This document shows positions 34,127 through 45,233 of a stretch of 64,000 nt of DNA, in pieces. Both the position numbers and the translations under genes were made by a program. The DNA is taken from contig CAXKVR010000265.1 in NCBI GenBank assembly GCA_964058845.1, positions 1 to 64,000 on the forward strand, written 5' to 3'. This DNA is from Carex sylvatica. Lineage: Eukaryota > Streptophyta > Magnoliopsida > Poales > Cyperaceae. The notes below the pieces were generated by a model that made no database searches, was not told the origin of the DNA, and worked only from the letters and a program-made list of their open reading frames with translations. The first letter of the stretch is position 1, and each line of letters begins with the position of its first letter.

Positions 34127-34554
34127 TAGGGGTTTCTAACGGGTAGGATACGGGCGGGTCGGGTACGGGTATGAGTCGGGTATGGGTATCACGGGTATAC
34201 GGGTACCACGGGCCGGGTATCACGGGTTTTTTTTTTCAAAACCCGTACCCTACCCGTCTTATACCCGTGCCCGTGGTACCCTTGACGAGTAGGACGGTCC
34301 GGGTAGGGTACCCGGTCCGATTTTTTTTTTTCTCTCTGTTTTTCGGTCCGGTTTGGTTTTTTTTTCTTCTTCTGTTTTTCTGTTGAACCGGCAGCAAATT
34401 CAAAATTTCAAAAAAAAAAAAATTTTTAACGGATCAGGTCGGATACGAGTCGGGCGGATCGAGTACGGATCGGGCGGGTCGGGTACGGGTCGGATCGGGG
34501 TACGGAGTACGAGTCGGGTACGGGCCGCCCGACCAGGGTTTTTGCAAAAGCCTA
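34127..34554. mobile_element. hAT-like non-autonomous element rich in GGGTACGGGTCGGG motifs
   Basis: The element starts TAGGGGTTTCTAACGGG and ends AAAAGCCTA. It is flanked by a perfect 8-bp duplication GGCTACGG at 34119-34126 and 34555-34562. The subterminal regions are filled with GGGTACGGGT and CGGGTCGGG repeats, in inverted orientation on the two sides, as in many plant hAT MITEs. It sits in the terminal repeat of the host MITE. Confidence 0.87.
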
Positions 34555-34664
34555 GGCTACGGTAATAGACACATTACTATATTAGCTTATTAGGGATCAA
34601 TCCGTGTGTTAATTCATTTTTTTAATTTAAAACTCTTAGGCAGAATTTATATCTTTATTTTTAA

Positions 34665-36741
34665 GAGAAATTTAGATATATATTCATCATAACTTCTTAA
34701 TTTATATATTTTCTCATCAAAACTTCAAAACTAGTTATTTCCCCATCTAAATCATTCATTTTATTAATATATCCATTTCTTAGTTTAATTAACAAAATAT
34801 CAATATGGACAAATTTACCCTTAGATGTAATGTTTGACTAGATTGTTTCGTCTCAAATAAATAATTTGGTACAGATTCAAAACCAAGCTTTTTTCTTCAA
34901 CGAATCAAAATTCACCAAATTTTGGGCAGCAATGCCGAGTAAAGGGGAGAAGACAGAGGCGTCAAAAATATTGAGTCAGGAAAATGCACTAGATCTCGCA
35001 GATTCCTCCCACCTCTCGACCTGTTGTCGCCGACTCCGATTAGTCCCCCTGGTTATGGTGAAGAGATACCTCAGTTAGCCCAACCAGTTGCGTGGTGCAT
35101 CAATTCTGCATTAATGGCCTTTTCTTCGTTGATGGAGGTGCGGAAAGGGGTCATCGGTGGAAACAAATCTGCTGAAATTCTGGGAATTTCAGGAACCTGA
35201 ATTTCTCATTTCAATGGTCTATATGTTTCAATATATATTTCGAGATTTGTGTATAAAAACTTTCAACTTTGAGATTCGTGTATGAAAAATTTAGACGGCT
35301 GAGTTTAGAATTTCAGAGTTCCTGAAAACTTTTGGGATTTCAGCAGATTTGATTCGGTCATCGGTGGGGTTGCAAGTGGAGTTGCATGTTAACTTTTTGG
35401 TGAATCAATTGGGTATTTGTTTAAAGAAATTGAACTTGAACTTTGAGGGTAAAATTTGGAATTGAAATCTAATGAAATTTTTGGCATGTGAACAGTATTT
35501 TTAAAATCTCTGAAATTCTGAATCAAGCTCTTCAATGTTTTCTCTACATACATCTTCAAAACAGCTGAATTTTTTGTACACGCATCTCGAAACAATTTAA
35601 AAATTGAATTTGAAAAGACAGAGATTTCAAAAACACTGTTCGCAGGAGAGAATTTCAGCAGATTCGTTTCCTAAAATTTGAATTAAAATTGCTGTCGTAT
35701 ATATCTTATTATTATTATTTTTTTCATCATGCTTGCATTTTTGTTTTTCTTGCTTTCTTTTGCAAACAAAAATTATTCTTAATCAATACTGAGATTGAAG
35801 CTAAATAGATGAAGAGTAAAGTACGCATAGAAACAAATGCAATACAATGTTTAGGGTGTGCTCCAGTTGGAGGTAGAAGTCCCTCATTAAAGAGAAGGGA
35901 GGAGAGATGCGCTCAGTCCGCTGCTGCTCGTTTAGTTTACTCGCTCTAAAAACGAGGAGATCGGAGAGGAGAGGAGGAGAGACGGCACTGTGGCAGGTAG
36001 GAGTAAATCAGGCGTAGAAAGTTGTGAAATTCGTAACTCTGATTCAAGATGTAGACAGAGTAACACGATCGCATTCTCCTTCCTTCGTCTTCCGTCCTCT
36101 TCTCTGCGCGACAGACTTCTAGAACACAGCCTTATCAGAAACCCATGATCAAGGACTGAGTTTGTCAAAAGAAAGATATGAACAACTAAACAAGCTATCA
36201 AAGTGGAAAGAAAAAACAGAACAAATTGGTATTAGTTTAACAACTACATATTGCGATTCGCTAAATATAATATAACAAACTAAGGTTGGTAAAAAATCTG
36301 AAGGAAAGGGGGAAAGAAAGTAATATTGACTTTGCAGTTAAAGATCTGTAACTTTTACTATCAAAAACACATTTGAAGACCAACCAGTTAATACGTTAAA
36401 AATTAAAAAGGAAAAATAGAAATATGCAAACAAGAGAGCGACATGAAATCACATGCTAATGTTGGGATGGGAAATAAAAGTGGTACAAGAATAAAAGGAG
36501 CGAAAAGACTGGAAATTGAGAGGAGAGTTAAAATTCAGTTTTAGAGGAGTTTGATCAGAAATGGGTAAATATGTCATTTCAATTTTTAAATTAATATTAA
36601 ATGTATGTTTAATTGTTTAAGATGGGAAATGGGTATATTAATAATACAAGTGATTTTAGATGGGGATATAACTAATTTTGAAATATTGATGGAAAAATAT
36701 CTAAATTAAGAAGTTATGATGGGTATATATCTAAATTTCTC
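34665..36741. mobile_element. 2.1-kb Mutator-like element, possible Pack-MULE
   Basis: Inverted ends GAGAAATTTAGATATAT extend about 190 bp each. A perfect 9-bp duplication TATTTTTAA is at 34656-34664 and 36742-36750. It has no transposase. At about 35005-35160 a frame stays open with unusual composition (LLSPTPISPPGYGEEIPQLAQ), a candidate captured gene fragment, and an Arg/Ser-rich ORF lies at 35932-36201 on the minus strand. The source gene is not recognised. Confidence 0.82.
35160..35355. mobile_element. 196-bp MITE nested in the 2.1-kb MULE
   Basis: The ends GAAACAAATCTGCTGAAAT and inverse GAATCAAATCTGCTGAAAT are flanked by a perfect 11-bp duplication GGTCATCGGTG at 35149-35159 and 35356-35366. 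It splits the candidate captured gene fragment. A second small inverted repeat (GAACAGT...ACTGTTC) follows at about 35490-35645 without a clear target duplication. Confidence 0.85.
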
Positions 36742-37076
36742 TATTTTTAAAGTTGAAATAGTTGATTCGAACCATCACACGTGAATTATGTATAAAAAAT
36801 ATATTTGCAGATTAAATTTTATATTTTTTTAAGCTTTTCGTAATTTTTTAATAGATAAAAACCATTATATTTGGGTTGTACAAAATTTTCAAACCAAGTA
36901 ATCTTTAATTTATATTAAAAAATAAAAATAAAAATAATGTAACTTTTTTCAAGTGCATTTTCATATAGAAATGATGGTAAAAAATTCTAACAACTGTTTG
37001 AACTTCAAAATAAAAATAAGAGTTCATAGCACATACCGTTATGTATTATATACATTAGGCCTCACTCTTAAGTAAA

Positions 37077-40000
37077 ATTAGGTGATTTGATAACATTGGG
37101 TGTTGCACATTGGAACCTTGAGTTAGGCGTAGCAAATTCAATATTATTTTATTTATAGTTGACATTTTAGACGAAAATTTTTTTTGAAAAAAAAAATATG
37201 ACAGATTTGAAAAGTTTATATATTGAAGCAAAGGGACAAAAATGTAGTATGAAAGGGACCAGTTATGACTTGTGTAACACGGATCAATTAAAATAGTAAA
37301 AAGCTCCAGAAACACAAAATAGTTTCCTACAATTGTTTTTATACCTGGATTAAATAAACTACTTGAACCGACTGTTTAAACATAAAAGAAGTTACAGAGT
37401 TGTCAGCATTTTCAGTTCAAAAGCCAGTAACACTGGTAAAACTCTCCCCCTCTACGATGATAAGAATCAGCATTTAGTCTAGTGATAAATGCACATAATC
37501 TCTATGTAAAATGTTATGAGTTTGAAATTCAAATAGAAGAAATCATTTGTTGTAATAACAAGAGTATTAAATAGTTGGACGGCTTGACCTCCAACATTTA
37601 CTCAAAAAAACTCTCCCCCTCGAATATGTTGAAAATCAAATCAGGGTTCTAAATAGCTAGCTATGGTTACATAATAGCTGTGTTATAGTTTTTTTCGGAT
37701 TTCAAAAGCTATAACGCTATATTCGCTATTTAGAACCTTGGTAGTAATTCAATAGATGTTTATATAAATGGGTAGAATTTTTTTTAAGTTAATCAAGTTT
37801 TAATGTGAGCTTAACTCAAAAATATATCATTTTTTTTAAACGACGAATTCAAACTGTTAAAACTGAGCTGCTTAATGAGTGGTGTTTTTACATGTAAAAT
37901 TTATAAATTTTTGAATTGATTTAGTATAAAGTCAAGCGGTCAAAAAATGATAAAAAATGAACGTATTAAAATTAACTTATAAACCATCTCTTTTTTTTTT
38001 TTACCACTTGACTTTATACTAAATTAATTCTATAATTTAGAAACTTTACATGCATCACTTGTGAAAGTAGATCGGTTTCAGTGATTTGGATGTGTCATTT
38101 GAAGCCAAATTCGATATGTTTTTGAGTTTTTATGATTAATATTTTAAAGATGGATTAAACTTTTCTGTTTGGTTCAGTTTAACTAGTTTTAAACCGAACC
38201 AAACAATATACATTATGTCGTAATTTTTTATTTTTTAAAATGTTTAGTTTGGACGGAGGATGGTTTAAAAATTTCGATCGGTTTGATCTAACTGGTTTTA
38301 ATATATCTAAATCGAACCGAATTTTTAAAGCGATTTTAAAAAATGAACCGAACCATTTAAACTAAACTCTTTCGATTCGGTTTAAAACCGATTACACCGG
38401 AGTCGATAAACATCCTTATTTACATATTGTCTATGGAACTTGTTAATTATATGATTCTCAAATTATAATAAATTTATATATTTGTTAAAAAGAAACTCAC
38501 TCTTAACTTTAATTTTGTAAAATGGAAGAATTTCATAGATGCATATCCAATAATTGTTCAGGATTCAAGAAGAAATGTTATTATTCTTTCCAACCATCAT
38601 AAATACATAATTTTGTTCTCTATAAGATTTAATATATAGATTATATTAAAAAGTTCATCTTAACGGTTTGATTTCAAATTTAATTAAATTGTACTTTGAT
38701 ACTAAATATATTTTTCTATTTTAAGTAATATTTTGCATCAAATTTGATTCAATACGATTCAGTTTTTTTTTTAATTAGCTAATTTGTTAATTCAAATTAT
38801 GTAAATTTCCACCAATATTATTTTTATTGAATCCTGAACAATTATTGTATATGCATCTATGAATTTCTTCCATTCTAAAATTTTTAATTAGCTAATTTGT
38901 TAATTCACATTATGTATTGGGTCCAAAGTCCAAACAAAACTAACAACGGTAATTATCAAATAAATTGATAGTATATAATTTTAATGAGAAAACATAACAA
39001 ATAAATATATGCATTAAATAAATAATGTATCTAATATCACAAAAATATTATTTTTATCTCATTTATAATTTTTAATCTCTAAATTATTTAAAAGATATAA
39101 ATTATATATTAACTAGATGAAATGATAAAAATATTATATAAATCAATCTTGTCAAAAAATATTAATTAAAAATCTACATAAAATGTTGAATAAATTATTT
39201 TATCTTAAATTACTAAATAAAAATATTATATAAAATATAATATTAATAATTTTGGTCGATTATAACTTAAACCACAAATTCTAATCAAACAAGAAATATA
39301 CCTCATTAATTAGGCCACCACTAAACATCACCTAGAGTTGTAAATGAAATATATATGAAGCCATGGTTAATGATTAAGTTGGGACAATCTTGTAGAAAAT
39401 TATTTTAATTTTGAAAACTTCGAACACAAGCAATTTTTTTTTTTTTTAAACAATGAAGATGTGTATAATGACAGTTGATGATCGAACGACATATTTAACA
39501 ATGCATCAAAAGAGTAAAAATAAATAAATTTTCAAATGAGAGGAAAGAAACTAATGCATACATGTCTGATTAAAATGTGGAGAACAAGATAGAATTGGAT
39601 GGATAATCATATAAATCATGTAGCATAAATAAAAAATTAAATTTAATAATTTATATGAATTATCATTAAGTCATGAAAAAGAAATATGGATAGACTTTGT
39701 CGGCTTGCTACAATTAATTTTCAAATCAATTCAAATAAGATTGAAAATAAAAGATAAATATATATATTATTCTACATACAGATAGTCGGTCCGACAATTA
39801 AATGTCGTAATACGTAAATATTATATGACTGTTAATTTTGGGTCGTTCGATCGAATTTTACTTGCGTACAACAATACATACATCAAATCTCATAATTATT
39901 GATAGACATAATATATTCGTATATAGATATTATATGTAATGTCAGACTTTAACTTTTAAACTTTATTTCTGAATATTGTCAAAAATATCAAACTAATTTT

Positions 40001-40894
40001 TTTTTTAGGTGTTTGGTTGACTTTTTGTGTAGACGTGTAATCATGATATAATACGAGCTTGTAACGACACGCAATAAAAAAAAAAAAATCCTTAGTTTTG
40101 TCATTTTCCTGGACTCCACAAGTAAACGAGATATTTGCTCTAATAAACGAGGTATTTAATAAATTTGACATCCTTTAATGTTAAAAAAAAATCCTTCATT
40201 TCATGTTTTAGCTGTTGGAAACGAACCTCGTTCTTTCTCATAATCTCTTGCAATGGACTATATTTTAAGTAAATATATAAATTAAAATGCTATGAACACA
40301 CTAAATTTGACGTCTATATATATATATTTATTTTCATAATTGATCCCATATATATATTTAATATTTTTAGCAAAAAAATTAATTAATTCTGTATGTATAT
40401 ATGGACCCTCGTAAGTTACATTCCTACCTCTCCGGAACCTCCGTTCCTGGCTGTGGCTGTGGGGACTGTGATTGGTGTGTTAGGCAGCATAGGTACTGAT
40501 CTATGCTAAGATCGATATATTTATGATCTCAAATTATTTTTTTTAAAACTCCACAGAAGCTACGGAGTTGTAAGGAAAGCTCGACTGCTCGAAGTTAAGA
40601 CTATTAATTAACCAGTCTTTAGAGTTTATTCTTCTAGCCAACTGTGTCCGCCCCATCTCTATATATGAGCTCAATGTCGTCAATGGCTTAAACGAGGATT
40701 TTTTAATACATTTTTTTTTAGAAAAAAATTGTCTTTTTATATATAAGATTTTGTTTTCTTTTGCGGGGATTATGGACCATAATTTATGGTCACACACACA
40801 TACAAGTTGGCTAATATCAAAATGTTTGTTTTGGAGTCGTGGTGCAACCAATTACTTTTTGTATTATTAAAGTTCAAACAGTCGATTCAAACTG
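37077..40894. other. AT-rich repeat-bearing intergenic region
   Basis: No gene. Three foldbacks are visible. One is 93 bp at 37645-37737 (GGTTCTAAATAGC and inverse). A second is at about 37883-38062 (TTTAGTATAAAGTCAAG and inverse). The third, at 38519-38878, has nearly perfect 50-bp arms (GAATTTCATAGATGCATAT and inverse). A GGTTTAAACCGAACC-rich hAT-like stretch lies at 38155-38400. A 31-bp sequence starting TTAATTAGCTAATTTG is directly repeated at about 38770 and 38884. Confidence 0.6.
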
Positions 40895-41376
40895 TTAGAT
40901 CTCCTTCAAGATTCGTGCAATATCAATCTAATTAGATTCAAAACTTTCACTGAAAAAAAAGGTGGAACTGGAGGGTCCAGTTGAGAGATTTCGGACCCTT
41001 TTTTTTCTCTCTCTCACGCGACAGAACCAACCCCCAGCCCCAATCCTCTCTTCCTCTCTCACGGTCCCAACATCTAAAAAGAGAGCTTACCGAAATTCTC
41101 GGTGGCGCTGTAGATTTCTTGCGAGCCACGGGGGAAGGAGAGGGGTCGCGTGAGAGGAGGTAGGAGCCGCGAGATAGGAGGGGAGAGCCGCTGGTCAGGT
41201 GAAATCGCCTCTCTGATGGTGGCGTCTCACGTGAGAGAGAGAGGGGGGTCGGGAAGAGGAAGAGAGGGGTCAAAATCTTTTAACTGGACGTCTTCAATTC
41301 TGAATTTTCTGAATTCCAACGACAATTGAGAGATCTAATCATATTGATATTGCACGAATCTTGAAAGAGATCTAAG
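40895..41376. mobile_element. 482-bp foldback element
   Basis: TTAGATCTCCTTCAAGATTC at 40895 pairs with the inverse at 41357-41376, and pairing continues inward (GGTCCAGTT near 40975 with AACTGGAC near 41280). The GC-rich interior is full of CTCTCTC/GAGAGAG runs and yields spurious ORFs on both strands. No clean target duplication was seen. Confidence 0.7.
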
Positions 41377-43999
41377 AGACCAAAATGTAAAACACAAGAG
41401 ACTCTTTACTTTGCAAAGTACGGTGGCCTTATTCTCTCTCTATATATATTATTTTACAAAGTACGTAATTAAGGTGATTATAATTATGATATACGCACGG
41501 CTAGCTTAAGCATAGCTTATGCTAAAGGGGATAAGTTACAAATTAAGCTCGATTGCTAGCATTTGAATATATACAGTATACACTTGCCCTTATGGAATTT
41601 AATTTGGTCGTCGACTAGACCGTACATCATCATTCTGGTTTTATCTTGACCGAACAAAAGAGGAATCAATGAAAATTGAAATCATTTTATTGATGGAAGA
41701 TTGGAAGGTCATGCATCATTGACTGGAGTAGAAATTTGGTCAAAGCAGGTGACGCATATATGGAAGGGATCCGTATCCTCCCAGGTACCTCTTTTGATTA
41801 CGAGGCAGAGAAAGATATATTGACGGTCAAAAGACTTATTCGAAAAGAAGGTTTATTTATTGTGCCAATTTTGAGAAATTGATGGGTTTAATGAAAAATT
41901 GAACTGAATTTAATGAAGAGATTCAAATATGAAATTGAATAGAAAAATAATAACTTGGTTTTTGATCTAGTGACATAAAATAGTACTTTTGACACAAGAG
42001 ATTGTTGGTTTGAAACTCAAATTGAATTATTTTTTGCAAATATTATATAATTCGTTGACTTGATTCCAGTCTTTGCTACAAAAGAAAAAGGAGAATTATA
42101 TGCATGAAATATAAATAAAAATATGGCGGGAGTTTCATTGTTCATTAAATGGCTTGAATTTATAATAATTAATATTAACAACATTTAGATGAATTATCAA
42201 TTCAAATTCAAATTTTATTAAACTTGACACACAACTAATTTATTAGATAAACAACATGTCTATACAATTCTATCTACTTTTAGCTTTCTGATTTTTTTTT
42301 AGAAAGTGCTACCAAAATCTTCAGTTTAAATTATTGTTAGGAGATCACTATCCTTAAATAGAAAACTATATTTAATTTGTCAGTTACCTCTTGAAAGTTG
42401 AAATTGTGAGATCACATGTTGTTTAAAATAAATACTATAATTAATTTATCTGTGTTCCTTTTGATTATGAATTTTTTTTTCTGTTTTCATCATGCAATAA
42501 TGCAAACTCTCACCAATAATATACAAGTCTCTCTCAACAAAACCTAACAAATGAGTTTATTAATTAGTACGAAATTAACCGATTAAAGAGATTAGCACCA
42601 TTGAAATTACTTTATACATAACCATATAACCTCTGCCACGATATAGCTCAACTGAAAAAAAAAAAAAAACATGTGAAAGAAAAGGCGGATGCAATTGCAG
42701 CGCACTACACCCAACTACAAATTTTGAACATTTAAGAAGCTGAGCTGGCTCATCGTCGACCGTCCACGTACACAAAAACCGCGCGATCGTCCGTTTAGTG
42801 ATTCGGTTCAGTACTGGCTTCCCTACGCATTTAGCAAATGCGAAGCATATCTGCTCGTCCACGTGGAAGCTCGACATGGCCCCATGTCCGAATTCGACGC
42901 ACCTATCTCTCTCGCTGGTACAACCGTTCATTAAAAATGGGGCTAAAAAACAAATTATTATTTCTCGTTAATATACAATAAAATCAATGCTTGGCGTGTT
43001 ACATATGCGCCCCCAGTAGTTCACGGTTCATATTCATATAATTGAAAAACATAGGAGAGCAAATTTTATACTGTTTCATCATTCAAGAGTTATAATAATA
43101 AAAATAAGTATGTAATTTATTGCAATTGAGTACAGTTTAAGCACTATTTCTTAATGAAGTAGACATCTTAATCATTCATCAATGGTGTACTCTTGGGTGC
43201 ATTTAGTAATTGTAATTAATGTCTCTTGCATTGCATTTAGAAAATGGAACAAAACGGGAAAAGTTAAAAACTTTAGAATTGTGATGCATCGAATTTGGAT
43301 GTCCAAAGGTTTAAATTGGATTATTCTCTTAAAAGAATCTTCCCAAAGAAGTTATTGACTAGTTAAGTACTTCGATCAATGTACAAAAGTGCATGTTAAA
43401 CAATTAATATTAATTTTATGGTCAATTACTTCTATGTCGAACTTTATAAATGCTCACTATACTTAATGTTCTTAACAAATTATATTATGATCCTAGTTCT
43501 TGTAAAACATGATAAAACAAGAAAATTTTCAAAAACAAAACAACCCGTTTGCGGTATACACTATTAACGTATACTATATGTCTATATGAGTACAGTAAAT
43601 TTTTATTCATTCAATTATACTGTCGGAAAAATATAGTTTGAATTTTTTTTAATTTATAGGCGCTAAAGGGCTGTGGACAAACTTCATTCAATGTTTACAA
43701 CTTGTCTGATCTGTGTTAAAATTTATACATATTATTTAGATTTATGGAGCATTCAGAGTTATTAAAATTAAATATGTTGGCACAAATTTTAAAGCAAATC
43801 ATGCAGTAAGGTTTGGCTTTAGATGAGATTTTGCTCAAAAAAAATAGTTTACATCACTTATCAATAAGACATAATTATCATCACAGATAATCAACCATAT
43901 ATATATTATGTTCGTTAGTAGCCTAAAGTTTTTGTTAATTCGGATGTATACCGAAGAAAATAAAATGGACTAAGAATTAAAAGAACTTGAGGGCCTATA
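41377..43999. other. Intergenic region upstream of the WRKY gene
   Basis: Apart from the WRKY fragment at 41789-41950, no gene is supported. A minus-strand ORF at 42575-42931 covers a GC-richer patch (about 42690-42930) but shows no family features. The rest is AT-rich, with decayed sequence around 43500-43900. Confidence 0.5.
41789..41950 (+). pseudogene. Stray fragment of the WRKY exon 3/intron 3 junction
   Basis: About 160 bp resembles 47543-47697 of the downstream WRKY gene. CTTTTGAT.A.GAGGCAGAG is followed by TTCGAAAAGAAGGTTT (the end of exon 3 and the GT donor), then intron sequence including TTGAACTGAATTTAATGAAG. Inclusion of intron sequence means it arose from DNA, not from mRNA. It is diverged and has no other WRKY exon around it, so it is a dead fragment. 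Confidence 0.8.
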
Positions 44000-45233
44000 A
44001 ATTTAAAAATAAAAAGGGTGCAAAAGGAAAGGGAAAAAAAGAGAGAGAAGGGGGAGGGAACAGCTTTGCCATCAATGCACAAACGAATCCTTCCTATTTC
44101 TCGCTCCTCGGTCAAACCGCTCCCTCTCCCTCTCCCTCTAGTTTCTCTCTCTCTCTCCCCCTCAGAAGAAAGCGTTGGAATTAAAAATAATTACAGAATT
44201 TTCTCTTTTCCCGATAGAGGCAACTCATGATTTATGTCTGATCCTTGTCTCTATCCCTCTTTCTTCTCTCTCTCTATCGTATCAAATCTGTTCTTCTTCT
44301 CTGCTCTTTCTGTTCCTGGGGTTTCGAACTGAGTGAAAGAGAACCAAAAGAGAAGAGAGAGAAGAAGAGACCAATCATTGGCTTTCAAACCCCTTGCCAG
44401 GTTTGTGCTTCCTTCTTTTCTTTTCATTGTATATTATGTTTTAACCTTTTTAGACGATATCTCAATTAATGGCGTCATTCTTCTGATTTGGGATTTCGTC
44501 TCTCTGTGCTGTGCTTATTGTTATTTTCGTGAAAACCTTTTGTTCTTGTTTTTTTTTTAGCTGGATTCAGTGCATAAGCCGTATGGATTGTCGGCACTAT
44601 TGAATGATACATAAAAGGTCATCTTTCAAATCTGTTCTTTCACTTAATCAACACAGACATACACAAAAAACGGGAGCTCTTCCTTCACTTTGTTTGGTTC
44701 AAGTTTCTTCTTTCTTTCTGATTTAGAACTCGGGGTCTATTGGGTCCGTGTTGTCTGGATTTGGTTGGTGTCGATATTAAATCTGCTAATTTCAGGTGTC
44801 CTGTTCATTTATTTCTTATCATTTTGTTTTGAATGTTTTGAATGTTTTGAATGTTTTGAATGTATTTTCTCCTTATGGCGTTTCAGCTTCTGCACAGTGA
44901 GTAAATATGATTATTTCTGGATATTCCAATTCCTCTCCTTTTCCTTCTTAATTTAATACCTTCTTTCCGTATATTTTGACAAACGACAGAAACCCAAAAA
45001 AGAAAAAGAACAATTTTGACTGAACTGATGAAACAATAATAGCTCATTAAATCCTTCATACGATATCCTAGAATTATTTATTATTTGAACTGAGTTGCCA
45101 AATAAAACTCTTGACCCATTCGTTGCCATTAATTCTGCAATAAACATTTTGACCCATCTTTATTTCGCAGGTTTGAACTGAAAAGTTGGTCTTTTCTTCA
45201 AATCTGAGCTCAAAATTACCCCCAAAATCCGGT
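44000..45233 (+). promoter_or_regulatory. Promoter and intron-containing 5' UTR of the WRKY gene
   Basis: CT-rich blocks at 44105-44165 and 44255-44300 look like a leader. A donor at 44401 (CCAG then GTTTGT) and an acceptor ending at 45171 (TTTCGCAG) would place one or two introns in the 5' UTR, with a possible middle exon ending near 44616. The ATG used is 45234. A run of TTTTGAATG units occurs at about 44826-44860. Confidence 0.5.

Larger units (their letters stand above)
34113..37067. mobile_element. Split MITE of the GTGAGGCTATGG family, host of nested insertions
   Basis: The left end GAGTGAGGCTACGGTA and the right end inverse GCCTCACTC match the 12856 MITE, as does the inner core (TTGATTCGAACC at about 36764). 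Two insertions, 34127-34554 and 34665-36741, split it; without them it would be about 450 bp. Imperfect 9-bp flanks ATAATTAAA and TTAAGTAAA lie at 34104-34112 and 37068-37076. Confidence 0.72.

Noticed and set aside
40947..41273. 108-codon minus-strand Ser/Arg/Pro-rich ORF
   Set aside because: It lies inside the foldback element at 40895-41376 and derives from CTCTCTC/GAGAGAG runs; both strands give similar ORFs.
42575..42931. 118-codon minus-strand ORF in a GC-richer patch
   Set aside because: No domain, signal or splice partner was recognised, and its C-terminal half reads through A-rich sequence. A captured fragment cannot be excluded.
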